From: CAYYYP01 sp964475985
GTDB lineage: Bacteria > Bdellovibrionota > UBA1018 > CAYHWW01
Direction: 5' to 3'
DNA: 27,119 nucleotides
NCBI GenBank assembly: GCA_964475985.1
Contig: CAYYYP010000048.1
Location: 1-27,119, forward strand
Part shown: positions 15,873 through 23,997 of the stretch, piece by piece
How positions within the stretch are numbered: position 1 is the stretch's first letter
Layout of the letters: each line of letters starts with the position of its first letter
The notes under the pieces: generated by a model
What the model was told of the DNA's origin: nothing
The model's input: only the letters and a program-made list of their open reading frames with translations
Database searches by the model: none
Program-made: the position numbers and the translations under genes

Positions 15873-16484
15873 ATGAAACCGCGAAAAAAGTACGAATATA
15901 GCCCTAAAATCGGCAAAAAGTTGAAATCCATTGCTTTAAAAATCATGATGGGAATGACGGTGCTTGGACAATTTGTTCCAAGTGGCGCTTCTGCGAGTGA
16001 GTTGACTCCGGAACCACGTCCTGCTCAGCGCGACACGATGAAGCCCCACGCTGGAGTTTTGTTAGGTATGGCTAATCCTAATGGAAAACCAAGCACGGCT
16101 TTTAATTACGGCGCAGATATCGGTATTCAACCTTACATTCCGTTTGGCGTTGGACTTCAATTCAACCGATTTGATTCGGGCGATAGTGAAGATGTGAATG
16201 GCCATGAGTTGACGCGGATGTCGGTGTTAGCGAAAGCTACCTATAATTTTGGTGGGGACATCTGCATTATTCAATCAAGTTATCTCGGATTAAAAACGGG
16301 CGCAGTATTTGATGAATATAGGAACAAAGATCGCACCCATTTTGGAATCGGTCCCGTAGTCGGATTTGATCATCCCATCGTAGAGCATCTTACCTTAGGT
16401 TTAGAGCTCTCTTACTTAGCGGTGGTCGGACCAGAAAGTCCTGACTCTACTTCGTTAAATGGTGCGATTAAATACTGGTTCTAA
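15873..16484 (+). CDS. Outer-membrane beta-barrel protein
   Basis: This is a 203-residue protein whose ATG follows AGGAG. The N-terminus is long and very basic (MKPRKKYEYSPKIGKKLKS) before a hydrophobic core (IMMGMTVLGQFV) and an ASA cleavage site at about 42-44. The mature part has alternating strands (HAGVLLGMAN, GADIGIQPYIPFGVGLQF, VLAKATYNF, HFGIGPVVGFDHP, LTLGLELSYLAVVG) and ends in GAIKYWF, the aromatic outer-membrane signature. The size suggests eight strands. No specific ligand or family is recognised. A strong intrinsic terminator follows. Confidence 0.75.
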   Translation: MKPRKKYEYSPKIGKKLKSIALKIMMGMTVLGQFVPSGASASELTPEPRPAQRDTMKPHAGVLLGMANPNGKPSTAFNYGADIGIQPYIPFGVGLQFNRFDSGDSEDVNGHELTRMSVLAKATYNFGGDICIIQSSYLGLKTGAVFDEYRNKDRTHFGIGPVVGFDHPIVEHLTLGLELSYLAVVGPESPDSTSLNGAIKYWF

Positions 16485-16531
16485 CGAAGGCCGTTAATTT
16501 AGTTATCACTAATCACTAACCATTGATCGAT

Positions 16532-16571
16532 GCGGACCTTGGGGAAAACCCCGAGGTCCGCTTTGATTTTA
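16532..16571 (+). terminator. Strong Rho-independent terminator
   Basis: A 13-bp stem (16532-16544 with 16549-16561, one G-T wobble) with an AAAA loop is followed by TTTGATTTT. It lies 47 bases after the barrel gene ending at 16484 and insulates it from the gene at 16652. Confidence 0.88.
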
Positions 16572-16651
16572 GGACTCAAGAAATTCTAATCCATTCAACA
16601 ATTATTTTTATGTTATAGCCCGTTTATCTGTTCATGAACCGGGGGCGTACG

Positions 16652-17857
16652 ATGAGGGGTTTTAGGCTTTTAAAGCTAAATTTATTTGCGGCATTTTTTT
16701 TAGCGGTTTTAGGATCACAGTTTTTCATTCCGGCAGATTCCTATGGATTCCATCCACGACGTCGCGGGCCCTCATGCTCGGGCTTTGACTGTCCGGTAAC
16801 TTCCATATTTGGTGTGCAAGTTCTACCTGATCGCCCCCGAAGCAGCGGTTGGAGCAGCGCAAGGGGCACAAGCTTGACCATGGATGATTTTCGCAGCGCC
16901 GGCGTGCTGACCGAAGGTGGTGTATCGCTTCGGTACAACGGGATTCTCTTCCCACCGACCGGTGGTAGTGAAGCTACATTGCAAAATGGAATTAATGTTT
17001 CCGTAAGATCAAGACTTGGCGTGACTTGCCTCACTTCACGGAATTGCCTCCAGGGCGCTGACCAAAGAAATCCTTATAATGCTGCCCGTAATCGTGTCGA
17101 TTGGTTGCCATTTGAAATGACATTTCGTTCCGAATTTGGTGCAAGCCAAGATCCGGCATTTTTTTTCCAAAACATTCGCATTGGTATTGCTAACGCAGTG
17201 ATTGAATCCATTGGGCTCACGGCGCGGGCAGGAATGTACGCCTATCAAGATCGGCTGGCCGGTCAAGGCGTGTCTCATCAATTGGAACTTGGTGGTTTGG
17301 AAATTCGCGAAATCGTCAGCGTCTTTCGAAACGGGACGATTGCTTTAATGGTGAGTGGTTATTTTCACGGCGGAATAGGAAGTCTTTTTCCAAGCAGCGC
17401 CGCAAACCAAACTGCCGCTGCCCTCAGTGGACAGCCGGATAGCGTGCTAGCCGCGGGTGGAAATGGACATTGGATGCAAACTGGGATCACCGGAGGGGTG
17501 CAACTTTTTCAGCGGTTATTGGCCACCGTTTATACAAATTACGAAACTCAGACGGCTTCGGGTTACGAAAGAAACGCAGCAGGCCTTGTGGGAAATACCG
17601 ATTTCTTTCGGCTTGCAACAACCACGGTTTATGGTGGCGCAATTCGGTACCAGGTCACACGAGAACTTGCGGCCGAAATTTTTATGCAAACTAGGGACGT
17701 AGCCCGTAGATTTACTTACCATGACGCTGCCTCTGGGGCGGCAGTAACGCGTTCAGAAGAACAGCGTCTATTGGAGGGAGGTCTTGGTGTAATATGGCAA
17801 TGGCAAAACTCTGCGTCGGCGCCGCCAGTAACTCCCGCCACACCTTCCATTCAATAA
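16652..17857 (+). CDS. Exported, probable outer-membrane protein of unknown family
   Basis: This is a 401-residue protein from the ATG at 16652, which has GGGGG just upstream; an ATG at 16634 would add six residues. The signal peptide (about 1-32) has the core LFAAFFLAVLGSQFFI. Cys pairs near the mature N-terminus (SCSGFDC) and at about 127-134 (TCLTSRNC) could form disulphides. The rest is rich in Gly, aromatic and alternating hydrophobic residues in strand-like blocks (VIESIGLTARAGMYAYQD, GTIALMVSGYFHGGIG, GITGGVQLFQRLLATVYTNY, YGGAIRYQVTRELAAEIF, LEGGLGVIWQWQ), consistent with a beta-barrel of 12-16 strands. The tail is Pro/Ala/Thr-rich rather than ending in an aromatic residue. The family is not recognised. 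Confidence 0.65.
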   Translation: MRGFRLLKLNLFAAFFLAVLGSQFFIPADSYGFHPRRRGPSCSGFDCPVTSIFGVQVLPDRPRSSGWSSARGTSLTMDDFRSAGVLTEGGVSLRYNGILFPPTGGSEATLQNGINVSVRSRLGVTCLTSRNCLQGADQRNPYNAARNRVDWLPFEMTFRSEFGASQDPAFFFQNIRIGIANAVIESIGLTARAGMYAYQDRLAGQGVSHQLELGGLEIREIVSVFRNGTIALMVSGYFHGGIGSLFPSSAANQTAAALSGQPDSVLAAGGNGHWMQTGITGGVQLFQRLLATVYTNYETQTASGYERNAAGLVGNTDFFRLATTTVYGGAIRYQVTRELAAEIFMQTRDVARRFTYHDAASGAAVTRSEEQRLLEGGLGVIWQWQNSASAPPVTPATPSIQ

Positions 17858-17917
17858 TGCGGATGATGCGTATGCAGTGGACAGGTTCTTGTGCGAACCA
17901 TAAAAGTTTTGGTCACC

Positions 17918-18613
17918 ATGTCTGAATTTGATAAATTTGCTGGTCAGTATGAAACACTTCATCGTCAAAATTTAGGACGCCTAGCGGAGGACCCGACTTT
18001 TTTTGATGAACATAAAGTGATGGAACTAAAGAAGTACCTTGAGGGGGTGGAAAAAGGCCCATCTCTGAGACTCCTGGACTTTGGATGCAGTATTGCCAAA
18101 AGCTATGGGCATTTTAAGAAGCACTTGCCGGATTTGGAATACCACGGGATCGACCCGTCTTCTGAATCCATTACTTTGGCAGCTCAGCGAGTGGTGGGTA
18201 AGGATGTAGTCTGCCTTTTTGACGGTAAAAAAATTCCGTATAAAGATGCTCATTTTGACATTATTTTTGTTTCCTGTGTGGTGCACCATATTCCGCCCGC
18301 CGAACGAATCGAAATTTTTGTTGAGATGAAGCGTGTGCTCAAACCTCAAGGGCTAATCTTTATTGTGGAGCATAACCCCTTCAATCCTTTGACCCAATAC
18401 ATGGTCAAAACCTGTCCCTTTGATGAAGATGCGCACTTACTCTCCATTCGCCGCCTTAAATGCAATTTAGAAACGGCTGGATTCCTTGTTGATCGATCTA
18501 AGTACGTAATTTTTCTGCCTCAGAAACTTCGGAGACTTTTACCAGATAAATTTGAAGATAAATTTGCTTGGTGCCCCTTAGGGGCTCAGTACTGGATAGC
18601 CGCTAAGGCATGA
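17918..18613 (+). CDS. Class I SAM-dependent methyltransferase (UbiE/Methyltransf_11 type)
   Basis: This is a 231-residue cytoplasmic enzyme. The ATG at 17918 gives the usual opening MSEFDKFAGQYE; a GTG at 17891 is also possible. SAM motif I is LRLLDFGCSIAKSYG (about 48-62), followed by YHGIDPSSESI (the acidic Asp that binds the ribose), IPYKDAHFDIIFVSCVVHHI (motif IV, about 107-126) and RVLKPQGLIFIVEHNPFN (post-motif). The substrate is unknown; relatives methylate small molecules or lipids. It lies 60 bp after the preceding exported protein and converges with the receiver gene at 18619, with only 5 bp between the stops. Confidence 0.88.
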   Translation: MSEFDKFAGQYETLHRQNLGRLAEDPTFFDEHKVMELKKYLEGVEKGPSLRLLDFGCSIAKSYGHFKKHLPDLEYHGIDPSSESITLAAQRVVGKDVVCLFDGKKIPYKDAHFDIIFVSCVVHHIPPAERIEIFVEMKRVLKPQGLIFIVEHNPFNPLTQYMVKTCPFDEDAHLLSIRRLKCNLETAGFLVDRSKYVIFLPQKLRRLLPDKFEDKFAWCPLGAQYWIAAKA

Positions 18614-18618
18614 TTGAA

Positions 18619-19002
18619 TCATGCCGGCGTTGACTGGCAAACCTTTTCCACTATTGCGAGAATAGATTCCAGCTCGAAGGGTTTTTTTAAATAATCATAG
18701 GCCGAAGTTCGAGCCTGTTTGTCGGCGACGTGCCCGTCCGCGGACATGATCACCACAGGAATGCCGCAAATTTTAGGATCCTTTTGTTGTTCCACTCGAA
18801 ATTCAAATCCGTCCATGACGGGCATCATGAGGTCTAGTAAAATTAGGTTTGGCAGGACGGAGCACTCGTTCAAGTAATTGATGGCTTCACGACCGTTACC
18901 TACGGCAGCAGCACTGCAGCCAACGGATTCAACTAGTTCCAGCATGGAGTTTCTGATGAATTGATCATCTTCCACAATTAAAATATGTTTTTGTCCGTTC
19001 AT
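18619..19002 (-). CDS. Single-domain response regulator
   Basis: This is a 127-residue CheY-like receiver with no output domain. Conserved positions: E11-D12-D13, D57 in ILLDLMMPVMDGFEF, S87 in VVIMSADG and K107 in YLKKPFE. Its start overlaps the stop of the upstream histidine kinase by 4 bp (ATGA), so the two are co-translated and the kinase is its likely phosphodonor. The output must be protein-protein contact or relay to another component. Confidence 0.92.
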   Translation of the reverse strand: MNGQKHILIVEDDQFIRNSMLELVESVGCSAAAVGNGREAINYLNECSVLPNLILLDLMMPVMDGFEFRVEQQKDPKICGIPVVIMSADGHVADKQARTSAYDYLKKPFELESILAIVEKVCQSTPA

Positions 19003-21593
19003 TGTAACCCCCTAAAATCTTGAACGCTGAGTTGTTCCTTCAGCTTCAATGCAGGTAATTCCACGGTGAAGGTGGAGCCTTCACCAAGTTTGCTTTGCGC
19101 CCGTATTACACCATGGTGAGCCTTTACGATTTCGCGGGTTATGTAAAGTCCTAGGCCAAGCCCACTAATGTTGCTCGCCGAAACAGCCCGTTCAAAACGC
19201 TCAAATATTTTTTCAAGCTTCGCAGCCGGTATTCCCATTCCATAGTCTTTAACGATAATCTGGGCGATGTCCCCACTTCGGCGGATACAAACTTCTACGG
19301 GTTTTCCGGCCGCGTATTTTGCGGCGTTTGAAAGAAGATTAATGATGATTTGCTCAAATCGAAAACGATCGCATTGAACCATGACGGACTGGTTTGCTTC
19401 GATGCGCAGCTCACACCCGGCGACCTTAAGCTGTTCAGCGAAACGTTCCGACATTTCGCGCACAAGTGCGCTGAGATCAGTATCCTCAAAACTATAGGTG
19501 AGTTTTCCGGATTGGATGCGGGAAACGTCTAGGAGGTCCTCCACGAGGGCTGTAAGTCTGTTTACTTGAATCGAAGACACATCTAAAACTTTTGCGATTT
19601 TTTCTGCGGAAGGCAAAATACCCTGGTCTGGTTTTACGCTCCGACGTGTCATTTGCAGCTGAAGTTTTAGGGAGGTGATGGGAGTTTTCAGTTCATGGGA
19701 TGCGATAGAGAGAAATTCATCGCGGGTTCGAATGGCTTTTTGAGAAGCTTCAAAAAGTAGGGCATTGTCGATGGCAATACCGGCTCTTCTCCCAAGTTCT
19801 TCGGCAAGCGCTAAATCTTGAGAATCAAAATGCCTCCCAGAAACTCCAGACACCAGTGCGATAGAGCCGTGAACTTTATTCCGCGCTATCACCGGAACTA
19901 AAATGCAGGACACACAGCCGAGCTCTTGCATGATTTCAAGGTGACGTTCGTTCCGTGCTGCACCCACGAGCTCGGTGCCTTCAACGTAAGGCGTGAAGAG
20001 CGATTTGCCGGTACGGATCACATATCCAATGCCGAGTGAACTGCCGGTACTCACGGGATGATACCGGGATAATTCTTCGATCAAGTGGGCTTTTGATTTA
20101 TTTTTGTGAATCGCTGCAAGCCTTTGGAAACTGCCATCGTCCCTAACCATAGTGATGGTGCACCAGTCCGCAAGCGCTGGTACGGAAAGCTTGGCAAGTT
20201 TCTCCAAGGTTTCATGGTAGTTGAGGGAAGATGCGAGAAGTGTACTTGCGTCGGCTAAGAAGGTAGTTCTCTGGTTGGCGAGTTCACGAGCTTCCAACGC
20301 AGCTTGACCACGAATCATGGCAAGCCGTTCGTCCTCGGCTTTTTTCACTTCCGTGATGTCTTCCGAGATTCCCAAAAGGTATTCCGCCTTGCCGTCTGCA
20401 TCAAAGAGGGGAATCTTTTTTGTATGTAAAATTCGTACACCTCGATTGAGAGTTGCGATCTTCTCTTCGGCGATATCCACAATTTCATGACCGTCCAAAA
20501 CGGCTCGATCCTTTGAAGTAAAAAACTCAGCTTGGTCTTTCGGAAAAAAGTCAAAATCATTTTTTCCAATTAGGTCTGCGCGTTTGTAGCCAAGTAAATC
20601 TTCACCGGCCTTATTGAAGCGAATAAATTTGAGCTCCTTTGCGTCTTTGACGAAAACCATATTTGGCAAGTTCTCAATGAGAGAATCCAGGAAGGCACGA
20701 GACTGCGAGAGTTCAGCTGTCCGTTCCTCTACCGCGGCCTCCAAATTCATGGTCGCTTGCCGCAAAGCCTCCCGTGTATGCCGATGCTCATCGATGTCCG
20801 TGTTAGTTCCAAACCATCGCACGACTTCACCCTTTGAATTTCGCACCGGGACCACCCGACTTAAAAACCAGCGAAATTTTCCATCGGCTCCACGGATAGG
20901 ATATTCCATCTCCATTGGTTGGCCAGATGCGATGGCATTATTCCAGCGTTCGAGCAAAACCGGTAGAATTTCTGGATTGTGAACTCGCTGCCAGCCCTTA
21001 CCTTGCATCCCGATCGGATCAGTTCCGGTATATTCATACCATCTTTGGTTGTACCAAAAAACGATGCCATCGCCGCGGGCAATCCAAGCAAGATTAGGAA
21101 TGGAATCGGCAAGATTTCTGAACTGTAGTTCACTTTCTTGGAGCGCTTCCCGGGTCCTTTTCTGATCTGTAATGTCTTCTTGCGCAGATGCCCTCAGCAA
21201 TTTTAGTTCATGCAAAGTAGAAATTTTAAATTCTAAAAGTTCGGAGCAAACGGGTCCAACATAGTAATCTACCGACCCCAGCGAGATCGATTCTCTACAT
21301 ATTTTGTCATCGACGGCATGGTCGAATAAAAAAAGGATCGGCGTAGGATTTTGCTTCTGGGTCGGCTGAGCGCGCAGAGCCTTGGCTAATTTAATTTCGC
21401 CGCGTCCATCCGCCGATGCCGAAATTACGACGGAAGAAAACTCACGTTCTTGGAAAAACTTCAACGCAGACTCCTGAGAATCCGCCGAAACCGGCAAGTA
21501 TCCGCTTACTTGAAGCTTATTTTTAAGGCCTTCCCGACTCTTTGAACCCCAATCTACTAAAAGAATATCAGTTGCCTTGCGATCGACACCCAC
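18999..21593 (-). CDS. Cytosolic PAS-PAS-GAF sensor histidine kinase
   Basis: This is an 864-residue kinase with no transmembrane helix. GTG at 21593 is the start, with AAGGAG five bases upstream. Domains in order: a receiver-like N-terminus (about 8-130) whose phospho-acceptor position reads SSVVISASADG, with no Asp, and whose acidic pair is DW, so it is a pseudo-receiver; PAS 1 (155-275, with the PAC stretch GKFRWFLSRVVPV); PAS 2 (300-415); GAF (445-612); HisKA with H633 in SIASHELKTP; and HATPase with INLLSNAAKY (751-760), KDYGMGIP (782-789) and GLGLGL (811-816). It probably senses redox state or a small ligand in the cytoplasm and phosphorylates the receiver encoded by the overlapping gene. 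Confidence 0.92.
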   Translation of the reverse strand: MGVDRKATDILLVDWGSKSREGLKNKLQVSGYLPVSADSQESALKFFQEREFSSVVISASADGRGEIKLAKALRAQPTQKQNPTPILFLFDHAVDDKICRESISLGSVDYYVGPVCSELLEFKISTLHELKLLRASAQEDITDQKRTREALQESELQFRNLADSIPNLAWIARGDGIVFWYNQRWYEYTGTDPIGMQGKGWQRVHNPEILPVLLERWNNAIASGQPMEMEYPIRGADGKFRWFLSRVVPVRNSKGEVVRWFGTNTDIDEHRHTREALRQATMNLEAAVEERTAELSQSRAFLDSLIENLPNMVFVKDAKELKFIRFNKAGEDLLGYKRADLIGKNDFDFFPKDQAEFFTSKDRAVLDGHEIVDIAEEKIATLNRGVRILHTKKIPLFDADGKAEYLLGISEDITEVKKAEDERLAMIRGQAALEARELANQRTTFLADASTLLASSLNYHETLEKLAKLSVPALADWCTITMVRDDGSFQRLAAIHKNKSKAHLIEELSRYHPVSTGSSLGIGYVIRTGKSLFTPYVEGTELVGAARNERHLEIMQELGCVSCILVPVIARNKVHGSIALVSGVSGRHFDSQDLALAEELGRRAGIAIDNALLFEASQKAIRTRDEFLSIASHELKTPITSLKLQLQMTRRSVKPDQGILPSAEKIAKVLDVSSIQVNRLTALVEDLLDVSRIQSGKLTYSFEDTDLSALVREMSERFAEQLKVAGCELRIEANQSVMVQCDRFRFEQIIINLLSNAAKYAAGKPVEVCIRRSGDIAQIIVKDYGMGIPAAKLEKIFERFERAVSASNISGLGLGLYITREIVKAHHGVIRAQSKLGEGSTFTVELPALKLKEQLSVQDFRGLQ

Positions 21594-21675
21594 TCCAACT
21601 CCTTAACCCTCGCGGCTATACACGCTGTATAACTGATTCAGGTAAGCTGGTCCACAAGTAGAGAGCTTGGAAATT

Positions 21676-23010
21676 CTATTTGCACTTCGCAATAAAAAAA
21701 TGGGTCGACCGATCGACAATCTCTGTACACTTTTCTGAAGCCGGATTTTCATCGTTCCGATAGAAAAAACCAAATGCTGCAACTTTGGAGTCCTGCCGTT
21801 CACCAAAACATAGACCTAGCGCCGGGTAGGATTCAGGCGAACTTTGAAAAGGAATTCCGCGATTCCAAGGAAATTCCGGGTGCTTAGCTTTAAGTTCCGC
21901 ACATTCCGAATAATAAGTGAGTTGACTTCGATAGGGCTCCCGGTAAAGCGAACGAAGATTCATAAGGGAAATTTCTACGGTTGGAATGAGCATTCCAAAA
22001 AGAAATGCCGCCTGCAAAAGCCTTGACGGTATGCGTTGCAATAATGTTCCCAAAATCAAGCAAGCGGTGGGTGCAGCACCCATGAAATAATAATCATGGG
22101 TAAACGCGTGGGTGCCCGCAAGTCCTAAAATGACGAAGATTTGTAAGGCGAAGCAAATCCAAAGCATTAGCAACGGGAGTTTGGGACGCTGAAATAAAAG
22201 GCTAAATCCGCTGAGGCCAATCACGAGCGGAAAACCTAAAGAAAAAAATGATCGATATACCATGAGCTTGAAAAAATCCTTGTGGGCGTTCAGAGCGTCT
22301 TTAAGTGAGCCCAAGAAAGGCCGAGGATCCACGGCGAATCCCGAAGGATCGGCCACGCTGCGGATCCATTTGATTCCTACCGTGTAATAGAGAAATCCGA
22401 TGAGTACCGGTATCACCGCAATGGCGGCGCGCCGCAGCCGGGCGGGCACCTTATCTTTTTCATCGAGCACGGCAAGTAAAAGTAGAACAATGGCTGAAGT
22501 CGGCTTCATCAAAATACCAAGGGAAGCAAAAAAGATGGCTTTGGTGAATGCGTCAATTCGAAAGTACGCCACGGCCAAAAGCGTGAGGAGAACGGAAATG
22601 AGATCCGGCATATATTTTCCGGTCCAACCAAAACAAAAGGAAGTGAGAAGGAGGAAACACAAATAGAAAGGACGGATTTGATTTTCCCTGCGGTCGAAAA
22701 TCATGATGTTAAATGCAACCAAAATGTGAATGACGAGAATTACGAAAAAGTTTGCAAAAACTTTTCCCCAAAAAGGCCCCATGACGAAAAGTAGCGCAGT
22801 GGAAATAGGAAGCATGGGAAATTCCATTGTGGCGATCCCGTAGGTGTCGCCGCTGTTCAAAGTGGCGGGAAAAAAAGGATAACTTACACTCGCCTCGACA
22901 AACCATCTTAGAAAAAAACGATAAGAAATTCCCATAGTGTCCACTTGCCGCCAGGTCTCCGGAAGCGAAAAAGGTAAAAAGCAGGTGACCACTAAAACCA
23001 GAAGGCGCAA
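21676..23010 (-). CDS. GT39-like membrane glycosyltransferase
   Basis: This is a polytopic membrane protein of at least 444 residues. After the first helix it has PETWRQVDTMG, the W-R-Q-x-D-T loop seen in a GT39-related family; the Asp is a candidate catalytic residue. About ten helices follow (for example VFANFFVILVIHILVAF, FASLGILMKPTSAIVLLLLA, LLMLWICFALQIFVILG), with THAFTHDYYFMGA before a late helix and a soluble C-terminal domain. The first standard start is TTG at 23010, but it sits in the middle of helix 1; the frame stays open upstream through VILGIIF. The true start may therefore be a non-standard codon (a CTG lies further up) or may be affected by a sequence error. The acceptor is unknown. 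Confidence 0.75.
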   Translation of the reverse strand: MRLLVLVVTCFLPFSLPETWRQVDTMGISYRFFLRWFVEASVSYPFFPATLNSGDTYGIATMEFPMLPISTALLFVMGPFWGKVFANFFVILVIHILVAFNIMIFDRRENQIRPFYLCFLLLTSFCFGWTGKYMPDLISVLLTLLAVAYFRIDAFTKAIFFASLGILMKPTSAIVLLLLAVLDEKDKVPARLRRAAIAVIPVLIGFLYYTVGIKWIRSVADPSGFAVDPRPFLGSLKDALNAHKDFFKLMVYRSFFSLGFPLVIGLSGFSLLFQRPKLPLLMLWICFALQIFVILGLAGTHAFTHDYYFMGAAPTACLILGTLLQRIPSRLLQAAFLFGMLIPTVEISLMNLRSLYREPYRSQLTYYSECAELKAKHPEFPWNRGIPFQSSPESYPALGLCFGERQDSKVAAFGFFYRNDENPASEKCTEIVDRSTHFFIAKCK

Positions 23011-23200
23011 AAAAATAATTCCCAGGATGACCCGATCGAACAGGGCTTTGGGGACGATGGACTTTAATGATGTTCTTTGGAAAATTCTAATGATGGCCTC
23101 CGCAGAAGGAAGCCTAATGCGCTGGGGATCAAAAATAAATGCATATTATGGTCGACGGTTTTGGCTGTCTCGTATACGGGTACTAGCGATGGGGGTTCAC

Positions 23201-23992
23201 ATGAGAATAGATTTTTTTTCTTGGAGTTGGGTACTGCTGGCGGTATTTTTTAGCTTCATAATTTCAACGGGATTTGCCGCGAATTATGACCTTAGCACCC
23301 CCGAGGCTCAGGCACTTTGCGCGCGTGAACTAGTGAATGCGGTCGACGCTGACTACGTAGTGAACGTTGCGAAGTATCGCGCCGAAACGGACAAGGATGC
23401 GCCAGGTCTTGAAGCAGCAAGAGCCGCCTTTCTCAGACTTCTACCTGCTCCACAAACAACTGCGATGCGGGCCATCGCATCCATCGGTGAAGGTTTTGGA
23501 AGGGACGTTAGGTTTTTCCGTGAGCAAGGGTTGCGCGCCATTGGCACTGACGGTTCCGCTGCAATGGTTGATGAAGCCAGCCGTTATTTAGGTAGCTCCT
23601 CAGATTTCTATACTCTCATTGCCCAGGATTTTTCATTGGGTGCCATTGGGTTGAACGAGTCTCAAAAACTTTCAGGCATTTGGGCCATGGCGTCTTTGCA
23701 TCATGTTCCGGTCCATGAATTGCGCCAGGTCTTTGAACAAATGCGGGATGCCTTAGTGCCAGGGGGCGTGATTCATGCGAGTTTTGTCATGGGTGTAGGA
23801 ACGGTCGGTCGGGCCGAAGTCGCTATCCAAAGGTTTTGGAACCGCATCGATGCGCCTACTTTAATCGCATTAGTTCAATCAATAGATGGGCTAGAAATTA
23901 TCAATGAAGGAGGCGAAGTCACCAATGACTTTTTTGCAAATGTTCCCTCCGCTACCTTTCATTTTTATAATCTTTGGCTCAGAAGAAGATAG
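23201..23992 (+). CDS. Exported methyltransferase-fold protein
   Basis: This is a 263-residue protein. The ATG at 23201 follows GGGGG (23191-23195) at the right distance; the frame is open upstream, but those 88 residues are basic and overlap the opposite gene. Residues 1-28 look like a signal peptide or anchor (WVLLAVFFSFIISTGFA). The rest is a class I methyltransferase fold: IASIGEGFGRDVRFFREQG (motif I, about 81-99), AIGTDGSAAMVDEA, IWAMASLHHVPVHELRQVF (motif IV region) and MRDALVPGGVIHASFVMG. SAM is not normally available outside the cytoplasm, so this is either membrane-anchored facing inward or non-catalytic. It lies next to the CLC gene on the same strand. Confidence 0.72.
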   Translation: MRIDFFSWSWVLLAVFFSFIISTGFAANYDLSTPEAQALCARELVNAVDADYVVNVAKYRAETDKDAPGLEAARAAFLRLLPAPQTTAMRAIASIGEGFGRDVRFFREQGLRAIGTDGSAAMVDEASRYLGSSSDFYTLIAQDFSLGAIGLNESQKLSGIWAMASLHHVPVHELRQVFEQMRDALVPGGVIHASFVMGVGTVGRAEVAIQRFWNRIDAPTLIALVQSIDGLEIINEGGEVTNDFFANVPSATFHFYNLWLRRR

Positions 23993-23997
23993 TTCAG

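Noticed and set aside
22937..23200. N-terminal extension of the exported methyltransferase-fold protein by 88 residues
   Set aside because: The extension is basic, has no ribosome site and overlaps the opposite-strand glycosyltransferase. The ATG at 23201 has GGGGG at proper spacing and starts a signal-like segment.
23189..23215. A stretch resembling the fluoride riboswitch core (GCGATGGGGGTTCAC) upstream of the exported methyltransferase and CLC genes
   Set aside because: The closing stem pairs and the 3' CTGATG-type segment needed for the pseudoknot are absent, and the G-run is explained as the Shine-Dalgarno of the ATG at 23201.
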